From Alkalihalobacillus pseudalcaliphilus (GTDB taxonomy: Bacteria; Bacillota; Bacilli; Bacillales; Bacillaceae_D), in assembly GCA_001038565.1 (NCBI GenBank), contig LFJO01000001.1:246480-310479 (forward strand): DNA of 64,000 bases, in the 5' to 3' direction. The position numbers and the translations under genes are program-made. The notes under the pieces were generated by a model. The model was not told the origin of the DNA. It searched no databases and saw only the letters and a program-made list of their open reading frames with translations. This document shows positions 41,855 through 49,476 of the stretch, one piece after another (position 1 is the stretch's first letter; every line of letters begins with the position of its first letter).

Positions 41855-43224
41855 AATCTTTATATGCTTCATTTGTTGTCTTCACCCTTAGCATTATGGT
41901 GATAAGTGGTTTATTAGCTTTTTTCTTATCCAATGTGTACTATCAACATTTTTTAAAAGAGGAAAATAACAATAAATATACAGAGATTGCAAGAGGTGTT
42001 GCAAAACATGTGAGTCAACAAGAGGACCTTCAACAGTCATTATCTTATTTAGCGCAGACAGGATACCAACTTAGGTTAGTAGCAGAAAATGGTGATAGTT
42101 GGCATTTTGGCGAAGCATTTCGTGATGATGCGATCGAGCGTTCCACCATACAATATGTGCTAGACGGTCATGTTTTTCATGGAATGGCGGAGTTTCCGAG
42201 CGAAACGTTTGTTACTGGTTTTTTTGCTAATGAATTAATAAATAGTATTGGGGTTCCTATTCAACATAATGGGATGACCTATGCGTTTTTCTTGCGGCCA
42301 GATATCAAGCTTCATTTTAATGAGATGCATTATTTATTTGCCTGGTTACTTGGATTTACGATTGTGTTTAGTTTGATCCTTGAGCTTATTTTGGCTCGTT
42401 ACTTAATTCGACCTCTTTCTAGCTTAAATGATGCAACCAAACGAATTCAGAGAGGACATTTTGATGTAGAACTTGATTGGAAAAGAAATGATGAAATCGG
42501 TGAGCTTGCGACAAGCTTTGAAACGATGACCCAAAAACTCAGTCAAGCGGAGACGATGCGCAATGAGTTTATTTCTTCGATTTCTCATGATATTCAGTCA
42601 CCACTTTCGAATATGAAGGGGTATTTAACTTTACTTGAAAACGACAACCTTGCCCATGAGGAAAAACAACACTATATGGAAGTCATCAAACAAGAAACGG
42701 AGCGCCTTTCTAGTATGTCTTCACAGCTGCTTGTGTTAAGTACGCTGCATGATTTGGATAAACCGCGTTCGCGTGAGGAGTTTTCATTAAAAGAACAAAT
42801 ATTAGTCGTGTTAAAAGGTTATCAATGGAAGCTTTCGGAAAGAGGTATTTTTGCACATTATGAAATAGAAGATATTGATTATGTTGGCGATAGGCCAATG
42901 CTTATGAGTGTTTGGGATAACTTGGTTTCCAATGCAATTAAATATAATCAAGATGCAGGAGAGGTGGTTATTTCACTTACACAAAAAGAAGATTGGGTTG
43001 TTTTTGAAATATTTGATACAGGTATTGGTTTAACAGAAATAGAAAAAGCACGCATGTTTGAACGCTTTTATCGAGCTGATCCGTCTAGAACGAAGGAAAT
43101 AGAAGGATCTGGATTAGGTTTAGCGATTGTAAAAAAGGTAGTGGGTTTACATGAAGGTTCTTTGGAGGTCATTTCGGAAAAAGGGGTAGGTACAACCATC
43201 CGCGTTTTACTACCCATGACTTAA
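41851..43224 (+). CDS. Sensor histidine kinase (HAMP-containing)
   Basis: A 457-residue membrane kinase. Helices at about 4-26 and 163-185 enclose an outer sensing domain of some 135 residues. A HAMP domain follows (RPLSSLNDATKRIQRGHFDVEL), then the phospho-accepting His in FISSISHDIQSPLSNMKGY, N box NLVSNAIKYNQD, G1 FEIFDTGIGL, F box MFERFYRADPS and G2 GSGLGLAIVKKVV. The stimulus is unknown. It is coupled to the regulator gene and precedes the small haem-copper-oxidase-like gene, which may be its target. Confidence 0.88.
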   Translation: MKSLYASFVVFTLSIMVISGLLAFFLSNVYYQHFLKEENNNKYTEIARGVAKHVSQQEDLQQSLSYLAQTGYQLRLVAENGDSWHFGEAFRDDAIERSTIQYVLDGHVFHGMAEFPSETFVTGFFANELINSIGVPIQHNGMTYAFFLRPDIKLHFNEMHYLFAWLLGFTIVFSLILELILARYLIRPLSSLNDATKRIQRGHFDVELDWKRNDEIGELATSFETMTQKLSQAETMRNEFISSISHDIQSPLSNMKGYLTLLENDNLAHEEKQHYMEVIKQETERLSSMSSQLLVLSTLHDLDKPRSREEFSLKEQILVVLKGYQWKLSERGIFAHYEIEDIDYVGDRPMLMSVWDNLVSNAIKYNQDAGEVVISLTQKEDWVVFEIFDTGIGLTEIEKARMFERFYRADPSRTKEIEGSGLGLAIVKKVVGLHEGSLEVISEKGVGTTIRVLLPMT

Positions 43225-43249
43225 TGCCCTCAAAATATTGTCACCCTTT

Positions 43250-43266
43250 GTTCATGCTCCGTTCAT
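43250..43266. promoter_or_regulatory. GTTCAT direct repeats with 11-base period
   Basis: GTTCAT at 43250-43255 and again at 43261-43266, one helix turn apart, is the pattern bound by OmpR-family dimers. It lies about 75 bases ahead of the gene at 43341. Confidence 0.4.
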
Positions 43267-43340
43267 AAACAGTGTGTAAACTGGCTTTGAATAGGGATGA
43301 TGACACATTATAAAAAATTTTTTAATAGGAGGAAATAGAT

Positions 43341-43736
43341 ATGAATCATGCAAAAATATTACTCATCTTTTCGGCGATATTTGGAATTATTGGTGTTGGT
43401 TTAGGGGCACATATGTCAGGGGCAGGCTCTTACGCCTTTCGACCAATTCATGCTCATGTTTCGTTAGTAGGTTGGTTAACCTTGTTTGCGTGGAGTATGT
43501 ATTATAAAGTGTATCAGCCTAAAAGAAAGACTTTATCGAACTGGCAAACGATTACGGGTGTAGTGGGTGCGATTGGTTTGACGATGGGTATGTGGTTCTA
43601 TAATATGAACCCGTTTGGATTACCTGATGGTGTTACGTTGGCGTTTTATATTGCTGGTGGGATGGCATTAGTTGTAGCCTTTTTATTATTCCTTTTACTA
43701 GTTATTCTAGAGGATGGGAAAAAGTCGAAAGCTTAA
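43341..43736 (+). CDS. Small membrane protein resembling part of haem-copper oxidase subunit I
   Basis: A 131-residue protein with four helices. The segment RPIHAHVSLVGWLTLFAWSMYYK resembles the His-containing helix of cbb3/NorB-type oxidases (HxHxxxxG), and GMWFYNMNPFG follows. Proteins of this size occur in Bacillaceae as stand-alone haem-oxidase-like membrane proteins; function is not known. It cannot be a full oxidase as the copper and other haem ligands are absent. ATG at 43341 follows AATAGGAGGAAATAG. Position right after a two-component system suggests it is controlled by it. Confidence 0.6.
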   Translation: MNHAKILLIFSAIFGIIGVGLGAHMSGAGSYAFRPIHAHVSLVGWLTLFAWSMYYKVYQPKRKTLSNWQTITGVVGAIGLTMGMWFYNMNPFGLPDGVTLAFYIAGGMALVVAFLLFLLLVILEDGKKSKA

Positions 43737-44145
43737 ATAGGGTATGGTAGAGTCGGAAAGTATTTACTTTTTCGGTTATAGGAGTCGGTGACGCTGAACT
43801 TGAGTTGAGTGTTGCTGGCTTTTGTTGTTTGAAGGTGGACTGATTGCGACTCCTGATGGTGATGGGGTTGTACACGTACCAGATGTTTAATAAGTAGCCA
43901 CTACTTTTATCTTTGTTGGTGGCAAAGTGAATCAGGATTCACCATGTTCGTTTGGTATGAAATTTGAAGCTAATGCTCACAAAAGTTGACTCCTTGGCTT
44001 TTGTTTTTGTACCTTTAGCCAAGCGATCTTGGCTAAGGTACAAGAACACTTGGATTTTGGATACTAATGTAGATGAGTAATGACTCTCTCTTTTTTGTTC
44101 GTACTGGCTGTTTGTACGGTGTGCTGAATCTTTTTGGAATGGATC
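43737..44145. repeat. Gene-free stretch with repeats E, D, shortened A and truncated B
   Basis: Holds a GACTCCTGATGGTGATGG segment shared with 19.72 kb, a family D block (about 43913-43955, GGTGGCAAAGTGAATCAGGA), a shortened repeat A (44003-44047) and the first part of repeat B (about 44108-44140, ending near CTTTTTGGAATGG) cut off at the 3' end of the tetR gene. No gene seen. Confidence 0.7.
44003..44047. repeat. Structured repeat A, copy 3 (45-base deletion form)
   Basis: GTTTTTGTACC (44003-44013) pairs with GGTACAAGAAC (44037-44047), and TTAGCCAAG pairs with CTTGGCTAA inside. The long central hairpin of the other copies is missing. The stem reads TACC/GGTA where the other copies have GTCC/GGTC, so both sides changed together. 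Confidence 0.75.
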
Positions 44146-44730
44146 TTACTTGTCTAGGGTATTGCAGCCTTTGATAAATAGATGAATATAACGCTCCAAC
44201 AAAAATTTCCGTTTTTGTTGATCGGTGTGGTGTCCAAATATATCGAGCCCAAGAAAGGTAGCTGAGGCAATTTCACTGATGGTTTCGATATCTTCGATTA
44301 ACCATTCTTGTTCCTCGTTACCTGCTTGTAAGATTTCTTTATACGTTTTGACATAACGTAAATCGATTTCCCTCATTTTTGCATTGATTAACTCGGTTTC
44401 GTGCTCAATTAAATAAAACTCTGATACTGCTAAACGCAGAGGGTATGGAAATTCGTCGAGTGATGCCAATTCAGCAAATCTTTGAAATCTCTCGTAGTTA
44501 GTCGTGCATTTTTCCCGCTCTTTTTCCCAAAAGGAAAATAACTGATTTTCTTCTTCGTTTAAAATCTCTAAGAATAGAGCCTCTTTATTCGTGAAATGAT
44601 AATAAAGTGTTCCTTTACTACTATTTGATTGTTTGACTACTTCTCCCATAGATGTAGCATTATAACCTTTTTGAATAAATAAATCTCTTGCTACTTCCAT
44701 AATAATGTCCTTCATCATCATATCTTTCAA
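44146..44730 (-). CDS. TetR-family transcriptional repressor
   Basis: A 194-residue regulator. The N-terminal HTH is KDIIMEVARDLFIQKGYNATSMGEVVKQSNSSKGTLYYHFTNKEALFLEIL, typical of the QacR/YfiR-like TetR group; the C-terminal ligand domain is helical. It most likely represses the divergent MFS exporter, with the 20-bp palindrome at 44795-44814 as its operator. TTG at 44730 is used as the start because AAGGGTGA is suitably placed; ATG codons at 44721 and 44718 are alternatives. Its 3' end runs into the truncated repeat B. Confidence 0.87.
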   Translation of the reverse strand: MKDMMMKDIIMEVARDLFIQKGYNATSMGEVVKQSNSSKGTLYYHFTNKEALFLEILNEEENQLFSFWEKEREKCTTNYERFQRFAELASLDEFPYPLRLAVSEFYLIEHETELINAKMREIDLRYVKTYKEILQAGNEEQEWLIEDIETISEIASATFLGLDIFGHHTDQQKRKFLLERYIHLFIKGCNTLDK

Positions 44731-44758
44731 TGCTTTTCACCCTTTCGGAAGCTTTCCA

Positions 44759-44786
44759 TTGACATGATTATAATACATATTATAAA
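44759..44786 (+). promoter_or_regulatory. Promoter of the MFS exporter
   Basis: TTGACA (44759-44764) and TATAAA (44781-44786) with a 16-base spacer. The predicted start point falls just before or within the palindrome at 44795-44814. Confidence 0.6.
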
Positions 44787-44794
44787 GTATACAA

Positions 44795-44814
44795 TAGACT
44801 GACGGGTCGGTCTA
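44795..44814. promoter_or_regulatory. TetR operator
   Basis: TAGACTGAC and GTCGGTCTA form a 9-bp inverted repeat (one mismatch) around GG, a pattern common for TetR/QacR-type operators. It lies immediately downstream of the exporter promoter and 20 bases before its ATG. Confidence 0.7.
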
Positions 44815-44833
44815 TAAAAAAGAGGTGATAAAA

Positions 44834-46051
44834 ATGAATAATCAACCATCATATAAATTAAGAAAGAGTCGTATTTTTATTTTGCTACTAGTGGCGGGTA
44901 TTTTTGCTGTTGTTGGATTTAGTATGTTCTTAACAACCGTTTCTTGGTATGCCATTAGTGAGATTGGTTCACCGAGTGCGGTGGGAATTATATTAATGAC
45001 AGCGACCATTCCAAGACTTTTAGCGATGGTATTTGGTGGTATAGTTGCTGATAAATATAAGAAAACAACGATCATGTTTGTCACAAACTTTGTCCAAGGG
45101 TTATTATTGTTAGTCTTATTTTTACTTGTCTTTAACAACCAGTTGGAATTTTATATGTTACTTATTATTGCTGGCTTATTCGGTGTACTAGATGCATTTT
45201 TTGGTCCGACAAGCTCTGCTTTGATTCCTAAAATTGTTCCAAAAGAGTTCTTACAAAAAGCAAATGCGATTTTCCAAGGTGCTGATCAGATATCTTTTGT
45301 AATTGGACCCATCTTAGCTGGCTTAATGATGGAGTTCTTTTCTATAGCGGGAAGCTTTTTGGTAGCGACGATTTTAGTGTTCATATCGGCTATCTTTGTT
45401 TTCCCGCCATTTATTAAGGAAGAGGATGACGAAGAGAAAATGAAGCAGACTCCGTGGACAGATCTAAAAGAGGGGATTGCTTATGTCAAGAATTCGAGAT
45501 TTCTTTTAGTAGGAATTTTAGTATTAATTACATTAAACTTTTTCGTTTTTGGTGCATTGCATATCGCCATTCCACTATTAGTGGATGTTTTTGGGGGCAC
45601 ACCATTAAACCTCAGTTATATGGAAGCGAGTTTAGGAATTGGTATGCTTTCGGGTAGTTTATTACTTAGTGTGTATACATTAAAGTCTCACCGCGGTAGA
45701 ACGGCTTTATATGGATTGTTCGCTGCTTTACTTTTGTTCCTATTATTTAGTGTGACAGGGCATTTGGGTTGGCTAACAGTCTTACTCTTCTTTATTGGTT
45801 TTTCAATGGTGTTTGTATATGTTCCGTTTTTTACGGTTGCTCAAGAACAAACAGAAGCCCGTATAATGGGGCGTGTAATGAGTTTAATTTTCCTAGCGAT
45901 GAATGGCTTTGACCCGATGTCATATGGGATAGTCACTGGATTAGTCTCATTTGGTATTAGTATTCAACACGTGTTATTCAGTTTCGGGCTCGTCGGTTTT
46001 ATGCTTGCCATGGTGATTTACTGGAGGTCCAAGGAATTTAAAGCTGTTTAG
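44834..46051 (+). CDS. MFS transporter, likely drug exporter
   Basis: A 405-residue, twelve-helix major facilitator protein of the MFS_3/enterobactin-exporter-like group. Motif A appears as GGIVADKYKKT between helices 2 and 3; GLFGVLDAFFGPTSSALIPKIVP is typical of helix 4; a central loop KEEDDEEKMKQTPW joins the halves. It probably exports a toxic compound and is induced when that compound releases TetR. ATG 44834 follows AGAGGTGA; the GTG at 44825 overlaps that site. A 206-bp repeat element starts 22 bases after its stop. Confidence 0.87.
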   Translation: MNNQPSYKLRKSRIFILLLVAGIFAVVGFSMFLTTVSWYAISEIGSPSAVGIILMTATIPRLLAMVFGGIVADKYKKTTIMFVTNFVQGLLLLVLFLLVFNNQLEFYMLLIIAGLFGVLDAFFGPTSSALIPKIVPKEFLQKANAIFQGADQISFVIGPILAGLMMEFFSIAGSFLVATILVFISAIFVFPPFIKEEDDEEKMKQTPWTDLKEGIAYVKNSRFLLVGILVLITLNFFVFGALHIAIPLLVDVFGGTPLNLSYMEASLGIGMLSGSLLLSVYTLKSHRGRTALYGLFAALLLFLLFSVTGHLGWLTVLLFFIGFSMVFVYVPFFTVAQEQTEARIMGRVMSLIFLAMNGFDPMSYGIVTGLVSFGISIQHVLFSFGLVGFMLAMVIYWRSKEFKAV

Positions 46052-46072
46052 GAATGGATTAAGGGAATAGTT

Positions 46073-46278
46073 TTTGTATGAAAGTTGGCTAAAGCTCAAG
46101 TGCTCTCCTTCGAAAATCGCTCCGGGAATGGGGGGCACGCTTTCCGCAGGCGGGCGCTGAGCTAACTTGCTATCGCAAGTGGATCTCAGCCTGCCCTCTC
46201 CTCCTGCAGGAGTCGGCCTCCCCATTCCCTCCGCTCGGGTTTGTTCAGGCTTCTTGGTTCGTGAGTTTCTCATACAAA
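46073..46278 (+). mobile_element. 206-bp GC-rich MITE-like repeat C, copy 3
   Basis: Starts TTTGTATGAAAGTTGG and ends TTCTCATACAAA. The interior (GGGAATGGGGGGCACGC, GGGCGCTGAGC, CTCCTGCAGGAG, CCCCATTCCC) is almost identical to copy 1 at 19273-19477. Confidence 0.75.
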
Positions 46279-46882
46279 ATAATTGAATGAAAAGTAACAA
46301 AAGCCAAGTGAATAAAATTCCACCAGTCAAAGAACTAACACTACTTTCATCTTTGTTGGTGGTGGCTGTTTGTGTGGTGCGCTGAATCTTTTTGGGAAAT
46401 CCCGTGTGGGCAACACCCAAAAAGTGGCAGGGCTACGGAAAAGTGTGAGAATCGTCAAACGGTTATTGAATGAAAAGCCACCAATTAAAGGGAAAAAACC
46501 AACTTCCATGATGAGTTGCTGCGGCAAGTCATCATGGAAGTTTTGTATTAAAGTTACTCTAAGGTGTACGTTCTTTCTTTCGAAGATCGCTCTTAGAATG
46601 GTGGGCGTTAAGCTAACCGGATTCGCCGGAGGAGCACAGCCACCCTTTCTTCTTCTGTTCGCTTTGGTTCTTGCATACTTCTTGATCATGCACTTCTAAT
46701 ACAGTATCGAATTTGATTGAAGTGCCATTACAATTATATAAAAAAGTACCTATCAGCTCATAAACTCTACAAATTGTATCCGAAAAAGCAACGACATGAG
46801 AATCCTCTACAGTAGTTACTAGAAAATTCTGTCACTATTCGTTATGATAGAAGAAAATAGTCATGATGAGAGGGGTAAATGT
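46279..46882. repeat. Gene-free stretch with repeat B and a shortened C-like element
   Basis: Contains repeat B copy 3 (46361-46482) and a diverged, shortened C-like element (about 46541-46695) that begins TTTTGTATTAAAGTT and ends ACTTCTAATACA. The long overlapping reading frames here on both strands come from the repeats. The part from 46700 to 46882 is plain and should hold the promoter of the next gene. Confidence 0.7.
46361..46482. repeat. Structured repeat B, copy 3
   Basis: GGTGGCT (46361-46367) pairs with AGCCACC (46476-46482); CTTTTTGGG pairs with CCCAAAAAG and encloses CCC-GTGT-GGG, a third version of the inner stem. Confidence 0.75.
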
Positions 46883-47338
46883 ATGAAAGTTGTGAAAGAA
46901 TCAGCACATGTGCAAAATTCGTTAGAAGGTGCTTGGAAAGTGATTTCTGATAGTCGTAACTGGGCAGAGGCAATGCCTGGTTTTATAGCATTTGAGCAAG
47001 TAGATGAACTCGTATCGTTATGGACGATTAAGGTAGAGGCAGGAATGTTTTCAAGAGAGGTTGAATTTGAGGTTACTCAAACTGAATGCATCGAGCCTTC
47101 AGCGATGCATTTCTCCTTAAAAGCTAAAAAGGAAGGAATAGTTGGAAATGCGACTTATCATGGAACACAGGTAAATGAGGAGCAGGGAGAGCTTAACTTC
47201 CAACTAGAAATGATGGGTAAAGGGATGATGGCTGGTATGATAGATAGCCTTCTTGAGAAAACATTACCTGAACAATGTCAGATTTTAAAAGAAAATTTAG
47301 TGAAGCAGTTAGAGGCAAGTGATGAAGTGAAAAATTAG
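46883..47338 (+). CDS. SRPBCC (CoxG-like) family protein
   Basis: A 151-residue lipid/ligand-binding fold protein. SAHVQNSLEGAWKVISDSRNWAEAMPGF is the standard opening strand-helix of CoxG-like SRPBCC proteins; alternating strands (LWTIKVEAGMFSREVEFEVTQ, MHFSLKAKKEG) and a C-terminal helix (QCQILKENLVKQLE) follow. CoxG relatives help anchor or assemble CO dehydrogenase-type enzymes, but no such genes are near, so the role is open. ATG 46883 follows GAGAGGGG; an upstream ATG at 46844 has no ribosome site. Confidence 0.75.
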   Translation: MKVVKESAHVQNSLEGAWKVISDSRNWAEAMPGFIAFEQVDELVSLWTIKVEAGMFSREVEFEVTQTECIEPSAMHFSLKAKKEGIVGNATYHGTQVNEEQGELNFQLEMMGKGMMAGMIDSLLEKTLPEQCQILKENLVKQLEASDEVKN

Positions 47339-47342
47339 TCAA

Positions 47343-47376
47343 AAAACGGTCGTGGCAATTAGTCCATGACCGTTTT
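47343..47376. terminator. Bidirectional terminator between the SRPBCC and GNAT genes
   Basis: AAAACGGTCGTGG (47343-47355) pairs with CCATGACCGTTTT (47364-47376), one G-U pair. Its right arm overlaps the last codons of the minus-strand acetyltransferase. Confidence 0.75.
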
Positions 47377-47907
47377 ATGTGCGTGTTGCTTAAGAAACTG
47401 TTCTGTACTATCCCATCCGTAGAAGATATCTTCATACGTCACACCGTTAATGTCAAATGTACTTCTTTTAATCTCATGACCACCTAAATAGTCATAAAAG
47501 CTTTGGGCAGGCTTATTATCCTTTATAAATAATAGAGAAAAAGACTGATAGCCGTAATCTTTTAATTGTTGGACACCCGTCATAAAAAGACTCTTTCCAA
47601 TGCCTTTACCCTGATATTCTTCTAATAAATATAAAGCATAAATTTCTCCAGAAAAATCAACATCGTATCTTTGTGGACCTATAATAACAAAACCGATCAT
47701 CGCCTTTGTTTCCTTTTCTGCTACAAATATATCAACGTTGTCTTCTTCTAATTTCTGTATGAACCTAGCTTTAGCAGAATCATAGGTAAGAATATGAGCA
47801 AATTGCTGATCGGTTAGTCCTGTATATGTACTGTGCCAACTCTTGACATGAACGTCAGCTAATTGCTCGATGTCAGCCATAGTTGCTAAACGAATTATCA
47901 TGTTCAT
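47359..47907 (-). CDS. GNAT family N-acetyltransferase
   Basis: A 182-residue acetyl-CoA-dependent acetyltransferase. The N-terminal IIRLATMADIEQLADVHVKSWHSTYTGL, the central IGFVIIGPQ strand, the acetyl-CoA motif LLEEYQGKGIGKSLF (Q/RxxGxG/A) and NKPAQSFYDYLGGHEI are all standard. The FWHSTYTGL-like start (VKSWHSTYTG) is seen in uncharacterised Bacillus homologues. The substrate cannot be told. It is convergent with the SRPBCC gene and shares its terminator. Confidence 0.88.
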   Translation of the reverse strand: MNMIIRLATMADIEQLADVHVKSWHSTYTGLTDQQFAHILTYDSAKARFIQKLEEDNVDIFVAEKETKAMIGFVIIGPQRYDVDFSGEIYALYLLEEYQGKGIGKSLFMTGVQQLKDYGYQSFSLLFIKDNKPAQSFYDYLGGHEIKRSTFDINGVTYEDIFYGWDSTEQFLKQHAHKTVMD

Positions 47908-48088
47908 TTTCTCATTCCTTCTAATCGTAAATGTATAGAGCTATTCCACTAGTATACATAATTATTAGAATATTGAACATGTCGCATATACATGAGCACC
48001 TGCTTTGCTTTTTGTTGATAAGAATCGATAAAATGAACGTATAACATTGAAAACGTTTTATCTGATTATGTGAGAAAGGAAGAGAAGT

Positions 48089-49117
48089 GTGAATAAGGAA
48101 CCAATGAAGCTTTCTATATTAGATTTAGTCACGATGTATAACGGTGAAACACCGGCACAAGCTTTACAACATTCAACAGAGCTTGTACAATTAGCCGATC
48201 GTTTAGGGTATGAGCGGTACTGGTTTGCGGAGCATCATAATACAAAATACCAAATGAGTACATCGCCAGAATTGTTAAGTGCGCATGCTGCAGCATTGAC
48301 TAGTAGAATTAACATAGGTTCAGGAGGAGTGATGTTACCTAATCATAGTCCATTAAAAGTGGCCGAGCATTTTTCGATATTAGAGGGGTTACATCCGGGG
48401 AGAATTGATTTAGGGATTGGTCGTGCACCAGGTACTGATGGATTAACTGCATTAGCTTTAAGACGTTCACGTGAAGCTGTAACGACTTATGATTTCCCTG
48501 AAAACCTTGATGAGTTATTAAATTATTTCAGTGGTGATTTTTCAGAACAAAATCCCTTCAAAGATATTACAGCATCACCTGATCGTTCTTTTTCTCCAAC
48601 TATCTATATGCTTGGTTCAAGTAATGGAGGGTTGCAGTTTGCTGCTGAAAAAGGGCTCGGTTTTGCTTTTGCTGCCCACATCTCTTCCCATTTGGCTGTC
48701 CCAATGTTACGCATGTACAGAGAAACATTCCAACCTTCGAGCTTTATGAAGGAACCAAAAAGTATCTTAGCGTTAATGGTAATTACGGCTGATACAGATG
48801 AAGAGGCCCAATATCTAGCGGCACCTGCTGAATTACAATGGGTCCGTTGGGGAACGGGGCAATTTGTATTACCACCACCATCTTTAGAGGAAGCCAATGC
48901 CCATGTTTATTCAGACGTAGAGGCAGCGGTGAGACAAGACAATAAAGGGAAATTTGTCATAGGTTCGATTGAAAAAGTAGAAAAGGAACTCAGAGAGCTG
49001 GCAGAGGCGGCTTTGGTTGATGAGGTCATGATTTTAAATGTATTAACCGAGAAGCAATCGAGACATCGTGCATACGAATTACTTGCCCAAGCCTTTGATT
49101 TACCAGCGGAAAAATAG
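48089..49117 (+). CDS. LLM-class flavin-dependent oxidoreductase
   Basis: A 342-residue luciferase-like monooxygenase of the MsnO8 / YxeK-like group. Characteristic segments are KLSILDLVTMYNGETPAQALQHS, RYWFAEHHNTKYQMSTSPELL, INIGSGGVMLPNHSPLKVAEHF, LHPGRIDLGIGRAPGTDG and YMLGSSNGGLQFAAEKGLGFAFA. It would use reduced flavin to oxidise a small molecule. GTG start follows AAAGGAAGAGAA. A near-cre sequence (TGAAAACGTTTTAT, 48048-48061) lies just upstream. It is followed closely by the DUF3219 gene, probably in one operon. Confidence 0.9.
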   Translation: MNKEPMKLSILDLVTMYNGETPAQALQHSTELVQLADRLGYERYWFAEHHNTKYQMSTSPELLSAHAAALTSRINIGSGGVMLPNHSPLKVAEHFSILEGLHPGRIDLGIGRAPGTDGLTALALRRSREAVTTYDFPENLDELLNYFSGDFSEQNPFKDITASPDRSFSPTIYMLGSSNGGLQFAAEKGLGFAFAAHISSHLAVPMLRMYRETFQPSSFMKEPKSILALMVITADTDEEAQYLAAPAELQWVRWGTGQFVLPPPSLEEANAHVYSDVEAAVRQDNKGKFVIGSIEKVEKELRELAEAALVDEVMILNVLTEKQSRHRAYELLAQAFDLPAEK

Positions 49118-49132
49118 GAGAGGAGGAAGTCG

Positions 49133-49417
49133 ATGCTTGTTAAACTTAATGATTATGAGTTAGTTATTTCCTCTTATCAGTTAGGGCTTGATAAAGGTTT
49201 AAAAGTTGTGATTCTTGATTTTAATGTGACACATGAGGATTATCATAGCGTGACCACCTTGCTTTATCAGAATCAATTTGAATTAGTTATACCTGATGAG
49301 AGCTTGCATATGAAAGTGAGCATTCATAATTATTCCACCTCGTTCACTAACCTGTACAAAGAGGGTGAAGTCGGGCAATTTCATTTAGAATTAAAGGAAA
49401 TAGATCGTTCAATATAA
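49133..49417 (+). CDS. DUF3219 (YkvR-like) protein
   Basis: A 94-residue all-beta-like protein whose pattern (LNDYELVISSYQL, LDFNVTHEDYHSVTTLLYQ, FELVIPDESL, HNYSTSFTNLYKEGEVGQFH, LKEIDR) matches DUF3219, represented by B. subtilis YkvR. The conserved NYSTSxTNLY block is decisive. Its function is unknown. It starts 15 bases after the LLM oxidoreductase behind AGAGGAGGAAG, so the two are probably co-transcribed. A strong terminator follows. Confidence 0.8.
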   Translation: MLVKLNDYELVISSYQLGLDKGLKVVILDFNVTHEDYHSVTTLLYQNQFELVIPDESLHMKVSIHNYSTSFTNLYKEGEVGQFHLELKEIDRSI

Positions 49418-49440
49418 ATAGATAGCGACCGACTTTACGT

Positions 49441-49476
49441 AAAAAATCACCACACGAAAAAGTGCGGTGATTTTTT
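49441..49476. terminator. Bidirectional terminator
   Basis: AAAAAATCACCACAC (49441-49455) pairs with GTGCGGTGATTTTTT (49462-49476), with one mismatch or G-U pair, serving DUF3219 and the convergent azlD gene. Confidence 0.87.

Noticed and set aside
45974..46699. Overlapping frames of 109-148 residues on both strands around 46.0-46.7 kb
   Set aside because: Produced by repeats C and B, which lack stop codons by composition. No family resemblance or ribosome site.
48048..48061. TGAAAACGTTTTAT as a cre site ahead of the LLM oxidoreductase
   Set aside because: The last WCA of the consensus is not met, so the match is incomplete.
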